A stretch of DNA of 10,013 nt from Candidatus Hydrothermota bacterium (lineage in GTDB: Bacteria; Hydrothermota; Hydrothermia; B15-G9). The stretch spans positions 1 through 10,013 of the forward strand of contig QNDP01000025.1 of the NCBI GenBank assembly GCA_003645975.1, written 5' to 3'. Of the stretch, positions 6,674 to 10,013 are shown piece by piece; position 1 is the first letter of the stretch; the number at the start of each line of letters is the position of its first letter. A program made the position numbers and the translations under genes. The notes beneath the pieces are model-generated. The model saw nothing but the letters and a program-made list of their open reading frames with translations, was not told the origin of the DNA and ran no database searches.

Positions 6674-7534
6674 TTAAGTTAAGATTCCAGCCTTTCTTTT
6701 TGCCGCCTCCACCGTGTTGTAAAGCAACATAGCCACTGTCATAGGTCCGACACCGCCGGGAACCGGTGTTATCATGGACGCCACTTCTTTCACCTCGTCA
6801 AAATCAACATCGCCCACCAATTTGCCCTCTTCGGTTCGGTTTATGCCGACATCAATAACGACTGCGCCCGGTTTCACCATATCTCCTTTGATGAGTTTAG
6901 CCCGACCAGCGGCGACCACAAGCACATCTGCCCGTCTGGTGTGGAAGCTTAGATCCGCAGTTCGAGAATGACAGGTTGTAACAGTAGCATGGCGTTCGAG
7001 CAGTAACAGCCACATGGGTTTTCCGACTATCACACTTCTGCCGACTATCACAGCCTCCTTGCCCTTCAGATCGACATCGTACTCGTCGAGCAACCTCATT
7101 ATGCCCAGAGGAGTGCACGGCTTGACGGTCGGGTGTCCGGACAGGAGTCGTCCCAGATTGTATGGGTGAAACCCGTCCACATCTTTTTGGGGATCAACAA
7201 GTTCAAGGATCTCCTTTTCGGGTAGATGCGACGGAAGAGGCAATTGGACGAGTATTCCATGAACCTTCTCGTCGTTGTTCAGTTCAAGGATCAGATTTTT
7301 CAACTGTTCGTAAGTGGTATCAGATGGCAATTTGAAAGTTTTTGTCTTTATGCCGACTTTTCCGCAGGCCTTTTCTTTGTTTCTCACATAAACCTTTGAA
7401 GCAGGGTTTTCTCCGACGAGTATCACGGCAAGGAAAGGCTCTATGCCGAAACTGTTAAGCCTTTCCACTTCATACCTAACTTCCTCATGCACTTTGTTGG
7501 CAACTGCCCTTCCATCAATTATTGTCGCACTCAT
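6674..7534 (-). CDS. folD: Bifunctional methylenetetrahydrofolate dehydrogenase / methenyltetrahydrofolate cyclohydrolase
   Basis: Interconverts 5,10-methylene-, 5,10-methenyl- and 10-formyl-tetrahydrofolate in cytosolic one-carbon metabolism. The 286-residue length is normal. Catalytic residues match E. coli FolD: Tyr49 and Lys53 in YVRNK, Gln97 in GILVQLPLP (93-101) and Asp120 in PQKDVDGFHP (115-124). PCTPLGI (139-145), the nucleotide loop VGRSVIVGKP (164-173) and ITPVPGGVGPMTVAML (255-270) are all present. The loop has Val168 where Asn is common (VGRSNIVG), a small variation. No Shine-Dalgarno site precedes the ATG; instead a -10 box ends 7 bases upstream, so the mRNA may be leaderless. 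The gene converges on the oxidoreductase with only 10 bases between stops and no visible terminator. Confidence 0.97.
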   Translation of the reverse strand: MSATIIDGRAVANKVHEEVRYEVERLNSFGIEPFLAVILVGENPASKVYVRNKEKACGKVGIKTKTFKLPSDTTYEQLKNLILELNNDEKVHGILVQLPLPSHLPEKEILELVDPQKDVDGFHPYNLGRLLSGHPTVKPCTPLGIMRLLDEYDVDLKGKEAVIVGRSVIVGKPMWLLLLERHATVTTCHSRTADLSFHTRRADVLVVAAGRAKLIKGDMVKPGAVVIDVGINRTEEGKLVGDVDFDEVKEVASMITPVPGGVGPMTVAMLLYNTVEAAKRKAGILT

Positions 7535-7541
7535 GCCGTCA

Positions 7542-7571
7542 ATCTTAATGATTGCTTTTAAACCTTGTCAA
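7542..7571 (-). promoter_or_regulatory. folD promoter, placed for leaderless transcription
   Basis: On the minus strand a perfect TTGACA (7566-7571) and TAAGAT (7542-7547) are 18 bases apart. The -10 box ends 7 bases before the ATG at 7534, the usual distance to +1, so transcription should begin at or next to the start codon. Confidence 0.5.
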
Positions 7572-7609
7572 TACAACAAAAGACAATAGTTGCACTCTTT
7601 CGCTCTCTC

Positions 7610-7634
7610 ATCACAAACAAAATTGCAAACAGCC
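7610..7634 (+). promoter_or_regulatory. Shared 25-base upstream box, copy 1 (before hdrC promoter)
   Basis: Reads ATCACAAACAAAA, two variable bases, GCAAA, one variable base, AGCC. It matches 9628-9652 at 22 of 25 positions with no gaps. It ends 9 bases before the -35 box of the hdrC promoter and sits between the divergent folD and hdrC promoters. A regulator site, an UP-like element or part of a dispersed repeat would all fit. Confidence 0.5.
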
Positions 7635-7643
7635 ATGCCGAAA

Positions 7644-7673
7644 TTGACCTGACCGAAAACCCCTCTTTATACT
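7644..7673 (+). promoter_or_regulatory. Promoter for hdrC-glycosyltransferase operon
   Basis: TTGACC (7644-7649) and TATACT (7668-7673) are separated by 18 bases, the same spacing as the folD and right-hand promoters. Expected start is near 7680, about 20 bases before the ATG at 7701. Confidence 0.6.
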
Positions 7674-7700
7674 CTCACACCAAAATGAGAGGTGCATGAG

Positions 7701-8096
7701 ATGAGCGGACTTGGGATAATGAACGAAAAGGTTCGGAAGGTCATAGAGTTGAGTGGTGAGGACTTTTATGCATGTTATCAGTGTGGGCGCTGCACTTCGG
7801 GTTGCCCTGCTGCGCCGTTCATGGACATAATGCCGAACCAGATAACGAAATACCTTCAACTTGGAATGGTGGACGAGCTTCTGGAATCCAACGCAATCTG
7901 GGTCTGCTTCTCCTGTTACAACTGTGTAACTTGGTGTCCGAAAGGCGTTGACATCGGAAAACTTACAGAAGCACTCAGGTTGCTGAGACTTCGTGAAAAC
8001 ATCGATTACGTAAAAATCGAGGAGCTTCAGCCCGAAGTCGTGGGAGAGCTACCCCCCATCGCACTCGTAGGCGGATTTAGAAAATTGACTGCTTGA
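7701..8096 (+). CDS. HdrC-like [4Fe-4S] protein (heterodisulfide reductase subunit C family)
   Basis: 131 residues with two complete CX2CX2CX3CP cluster motifs: Cys25, 28, 31 and 35 in CYQCGRCTSGCP, and Cys69, 72, 75 and 79 in CFSCYNCVTWCP. Between them PNQITKYLQLGMVDELLES (45-63) and after them KGVDIGKLTEALR (81-93) follow the HdrC pattern, as does the ending ALVGGFRKLT. It would carry two [4Fe-4S] clusters and shuttle electrons in the cytoplasm or at the membrane face. ATG 7701 is preferred over the in-frame GTG at 7692 because GAGAGGTG (7687-7694) sits 6 bases before it and overlaps that GTG. HdrC is normally followed by the CCG-domain subunit HdrB. Here the next gene, 4 bases on, is a membrane glycosyltransferase, so no partner is visible. 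HdrC-like proteins outside methanogens serve varied redox complexes, and the role here is open. Confidence 0.85.
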   Translation: MSGLGIMNEKVRKVIELSGEDFYACYQCGRCTSGCPAAPFMDIMPNQITKYLQLGMVDELLESNAIWVCFSCYNCVTWCPKGVDIGKLTEALRLLRLRENIDYVKIEELQPEVVGELPPIALVGGFRKLTA

Positions 8097-8100
8097 TGTT

Positions 8101-9483
8101 GTGAAATTTGAAACCCTCACAAATAAACTCGCCAATGAAAAATTTGTCTTCATTTTTGTCCTGATTCTCCGTTTTCTTTATGTTCTGAACCCGCTCTTGG
8201 ACACTCAGCGCGCATTTGCCGTCTATCCCGACGCTTGGGAATACCAAACTGTCGGGAAAAACATCGCTGAGGGTCATGGATTTTCCATGCGAGAAAATCC
8301 GCCTTACAAGCCGGAAATGCTGATCACACCAGTATATCCGCTCTGGATCGCCATCCATTACAAACTTTTTGCCCCACCAAATCCTACCGTTTTGCTACTC
8401 CTCTGGAACATTGTTTTTTCGGCAATCACAGCGCTTTTTATCTTCAAGCTGACATGCTGTCTCTCGAACAGAATCGTGGCGTTTTTGGCCTCGGTTCTAT
8501 GGGCGCTCGAACCGAACGGAAATGTGTATTCCGCCCAGATAATTGCCGAGCCGATGACTTTGATGTTCCTTTTCGTCGCATTGTATCTCGGAGTCTGCAA
8601 AGTCGTTCGGAAGGGCGAGGCCAACCTTTCGCTCATGGCGCTGATCGGGCTGATCTTGGGGTTGGCAACTCTTGCGAAGCCTATGGCGATGGTGCCAAGC
8701 CTTATCCTCATGTGCTACATGGTGATAAAGCGCATCAAACTGGAACGAATAGCGCTTATGTTCCTGAGTTTCGCCATCCTCGTGGGACTTTGGGTCTATC
8801 GCAACTGGCGGACATTCGGATTGGCAAAACTTTCATCCGTTACTGACATGACGCTTTCGATATACCATGCTGCGACCGTGAAATCCGCCATCGAATCGAT
8901 CCCGTTGGACAGCGCAGCCTGTCAGCTCTATGGATCCGATGATTACGAAAGGATTGCGAACATCTATCCCGACCCACATGCGCTCGCACGAACCGGTCGA
9001 ACAGCTCGAAGATACATTCTCAGCCATCCTTTTGCCTATCTGAGACTTTGGGCTGTCGGTGAAGTTATGCTTTGGGTCACTCCGATGAGCCTTGCGGAAT
9101 TCGCCCGTTTTTTGGGACATTCACCTCCGACGGAGCCCATTTCCTACGAAGTCATCGATCTGGTTCTCCATTTCAAAATAGTCGATGCGATGAAACTGAT
9201 CTATTCCAAAAGGTTTGCATTTATGCCGCCGCTCGGCCTCGCCGTCTTCGCCTTTGCAGGAGTCTATTCGATTCTGCTCGTGTTGTTTGCCTTTTATGGA
9301 CTGCTCCACCGCAGGACCCCGGTCAGGTGGTTACTGCTGAGCTTCGTCATTTTCTTGACATTTCCTGTCGGAATATGCCCGTCGCCGCGCTACCGAACCG
9401 CTGCCATGCCGTTTGTGGCAATCCTTGCAGCCTTCGGCATAGTCCAATCCATCCGCTCTCTCAAGAGGTATGTGGCTGAGTGA
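8101..9483 (+). CDS. GT-C fold membrane glycosyltransferase (ArnT / dolichyl-phosphate-mannose mannosyltransferase-like)
   Basis: A 460-residue polytopic inner-membrane protein. Hydrophobic segments lie near 15-31, 94-116, 124-137, 150-166, 177-210, 216-233, 376-402, 409-424 and 434-451. GT39/ArnT-like hallmarks are seen. The first periplasmic loop has PDAWEY (43-48) followed by GHGFS (58-62), with Asp44 the likely catalytic acid. They also include TPVYPLWIA (76-84), AEP (149-151), LATLAKP (188-194) and the WVYRNW segment (231-236). Such enzymes transfer sugars from polyprenyl-phosphate donors to lipids or proteins outside the cytoplasmic membrane. GTG 8101 is the only early in-frame start. 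It has no clear Shine-Dalgarno site and lies 4 bases after the hdrC stop, so translational coupling is likely. The acceptor is unknown. Confidence 0.8.
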   Translation: MKFETLTNKLANEKFVFIFVLILRFLYVLNPLLDTQRAFAVYPDAWEYQTVGKNIAEGHGFSMRENPPYKPEMLITPVYPLWIAIHYKLFAPPNPTVLLLLWNIVFSAITALFIFKLTCCLSNRIVAFLASVLWALEPNGNVYSAQIIAEPMTLMFLFVALYLGVCKVVRKGEANLSLMALIGLILGLATLAKPMAMVPSLILMCYMVIKRIKLERIALMFLSFAILVGLWVYRNWRTFGLAKLSSVTDMTLSIYHAATVKSAIESIPLDSAACQLYGSDDYERIANIYPDPHALARTGRTARRYILSHPFAYLRLWAVGEVMLWVTPMSLAEFARFLGHSPPTEPISYEVIDLVLHFKIVDAMKLIYSKRFAFMPPLGLAVFAFAGVYSILLVLFAFYGLLHRRTPVRWLLLSFVIFLTFPVGICPSPRYRTAAMPFVAILAAFGIVQSIRSLKRYVAE

Positions 9484-9589
9484 AAGGAGATACAAACTGT
9501 AAAGTTGCTTCAATCTCTTTGCATAACTTATCATCCCTACCATCATCCCGCCCCGCCGCCATCGCTTCATCAATCCTCGTCCTCTCACA

Positions 9590-9615
9590 CACGGAGACAC
9601 AGAGGGCACAGAGAA
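9590..9615. repeat. Short tandem units CACGGAGA / CACAGAGGG / CACAGAGAA
   Basis: Three direct units of 8-9 bases sharing CAC(G/A)GAG, followed by an A/T-rich run. The pattern recalls a dispersed 'cacggagacacagagggcacagag'-type intergenic repeat seen in many environmental bacterial genomes (from memory). Only one cluster lies in the window. Confidence 0.6.
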
Positions 9616-9627
9616 ATAAAAATTTCT

Positions 9628-9652
9628 ATCACAAACAAAACGGCAAATAGCC
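9628..9652 (+). promoter_or_regulatory. Shared 25-base upstream box, copy 2 (before right-edge flavoprotein promoter)
   Basis: Ungapped match to 7610-7634 at 22 of 25 positions; the three differences fall at positions 14, 15 and 21. It ends 10 bases before the -35 box at 9663, almost the same placement as copy 1. Confidence 0.5.
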
Positions 9653-9662
9653 TCTCGCCTGC

Positions 9663-9692
9663 TTGACAAATTGTGATTAGTGGACATATATT
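9663..9692 (+). promoter_or_regulatory. Strong promoter for the right-edge flavoprotein gene
   Basis: Consensus TTGACA (9663-9668) and TATATT (9687-9692) with an 18-base spacer. The expected start is near 9700, giving a leader of about 45 bases with AAGGTGG at 9734-9740 before the GTG start. Confidence 0.65.
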
Positions 9693-9743
9693 TAGGCCTT
9701 CTCACCAGAAGTTCCAGTCCTTTAATTGACTTCAAGGTGGATT

Positions 9744-10013
9744 GTGAAAGCCGATTTGCATGTCCAGGTTTTAATTGTTGGCGCAGGCCCTGCTGGCCTT
9801 ACGGCCGCGATATCTTTGGCATCTTGTGGATTAAAAGTGGTCGTCGTGGAAAAAAGCTCCGAAATCGGTGGATGGGTGGTCTGCGGAGAGGCTGTTCAAT
9901 CTTTTGTGTTGGAAAAATTGGGGTTGGTTGAATCAAAAGCTGCTCTCTCCAAGATAAAAATGGTGAGAATCACATCGCCAAACTTCCAATCCGAAGCTGT
10001 GATCGAAGGAGCA
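9744..10013 (+). CDS. Geranylgeranyl reductase family FAD-dependent oxidoreductase, N-terminal part (cut by window edge)
   Basis: The first 90 codons are present. An FAD-binding motif VGAGPAGLTAA (12-22) is followed by the strand KVVVVEK (31-37) and IGGWVVCGEAV (41-51). The Cys-Gly-Glu segment after the second glycine cluster is characteristic of the geranylgeranyl reductase family. Members saturate isoprenoid chains of archaeal lipids, chlorophyll, polyprenols or menaquinone (MenJ-type), and some annotated members have other substrates. GTG 9744 is chosen because AAGGTGG ends 3 bases before it. The only alternative in-frame start before an upstream stop is TTG 9726. The family is reasonably clear; the substrate cannot be determined from the N-terminal part. 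Confidence 0.8.
   Translation, partial: MKADLHVQVLIVGAGPAGLTAAISLASCGLKVVVVEKSSEIGGWVVCGEAVQSFVLEKLGLVESKAALSKIKMVRITSPNFQSEAVIEGA

Larger units (their letters stand above)
9484..9743. other. Intergenic region with repeat units, shared box and promoter
   Basis: This 260-base spacer opens with an orphan ribosome-site-like AAAGGAGAT (9484-9492) that leads to no start codon. A pyrimidine-rich stretch (about 9530-9586) follows, then three CACNGAG-type units (9590-9615), the shared upstream box (9628-9652) and a strong promoter (9663-9692). No gene is supported. Confidence 0.6.

Noticed and set aside
7692..8096. GTG 7692 as the start of the HdrC-like gene
   Set aside because: The GTG forms part of the ribosome-binding sequence GAGAGGTG, which is correctly spaced for ATG 7701.
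9590..9652. CRISPR-like array made from the CACGGAG units and the following box
   Set aside because: Units are 8-9 bases, directly adjacent without spacers, and no cas gene is present.
9484..9666. A hidden small gene after the glycosyltransferase, suggested by AAAGGAGAT and an open frame from TTG 9505
   Set aside because: The ribosome-like site is 12 bases from the TTG, and the frame runs through low-complexity and repeat sequence and ends at the -35 box of a strong promoter.

Overview
The window reads as a chromosomal segment of an uncultured, probably Gram-negative bacterium of moderate GC. Evidence for bacteria: Shine-Dalgarno sites before most genes, sigma-70-type -35/-10 pairs, a lipobox lipoprotein, and a Dcd of the 188-residue type seen in proteobacteria. 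HdrC-like and geranylgeranyl-reductase-like genes suggest an anaerobic or redox-versatile lineage. The lipoprotein's Asn-Pro-Tyr-Asp stretch just after its lipidated Cys recalls candidate phyla near the FCB group, but the lineage cannot be fixed from the sequence. No tRNA, rRNA, CRISPR array, transposase or phage gene is visible.

Layout. The left edge (1-134, minus) is the start of a flavin NAD(P)H-dependent oxidoreductase. A divergent intergenic region with a promoter and palindrome follows, then dCTP deaminase (443-1009). A 413-base non-coding stretch leads to a D-2-hydroxyacid dehydrogenase and a secreted or membrane-anchored glycosidase-like protein, in one operon (1423-3874). Next come a lipoprotein with a carboxypeptidase-regulatory-like domain and Ig/Fn3-like modules (4109-5083), and an overlapping pair encoding a [2Fe-2S] protein and an FAD/NAD oxidoreductase (5231-6663). 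That pair resembles the reductase half of amine or amino-acid dehydrogenases of the HcnAB/sarcosine oxidase alpha type. folD (6674-7534, minus) converges on it. An HdrC-like ferredoxin and a GT-C membrane glycosyltransferase (7701-9483) are followed by a repeat-bearing spacer and the start of a geranylgeranyl-reductase-family flavoprotein (9744-10013).

How the genes relate. dcd and folD serve nucleotide and one-carbon metabolism. The rest is largely redox: two edge flavoproteins, the [2Fe-2S]/FAD pair and the HdrC-like protein. The strongest unexplained signal is a 25-base box (22 of 25 identical), 9-10 bases upstream of the -35 of both the hdrC-GT promoter and the GGR-family promoter. It suggests shared control of an iron-sulfur electron carrier, a polyprenyl-phosphate-sugar-type glycosyltransferase and an isoprenoid reductase. 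Other points of interest are a glycosidase-like protein with substituted active-site positions, a probably leaderless folD, and electron-transfer genes without their usual catalytic partners.
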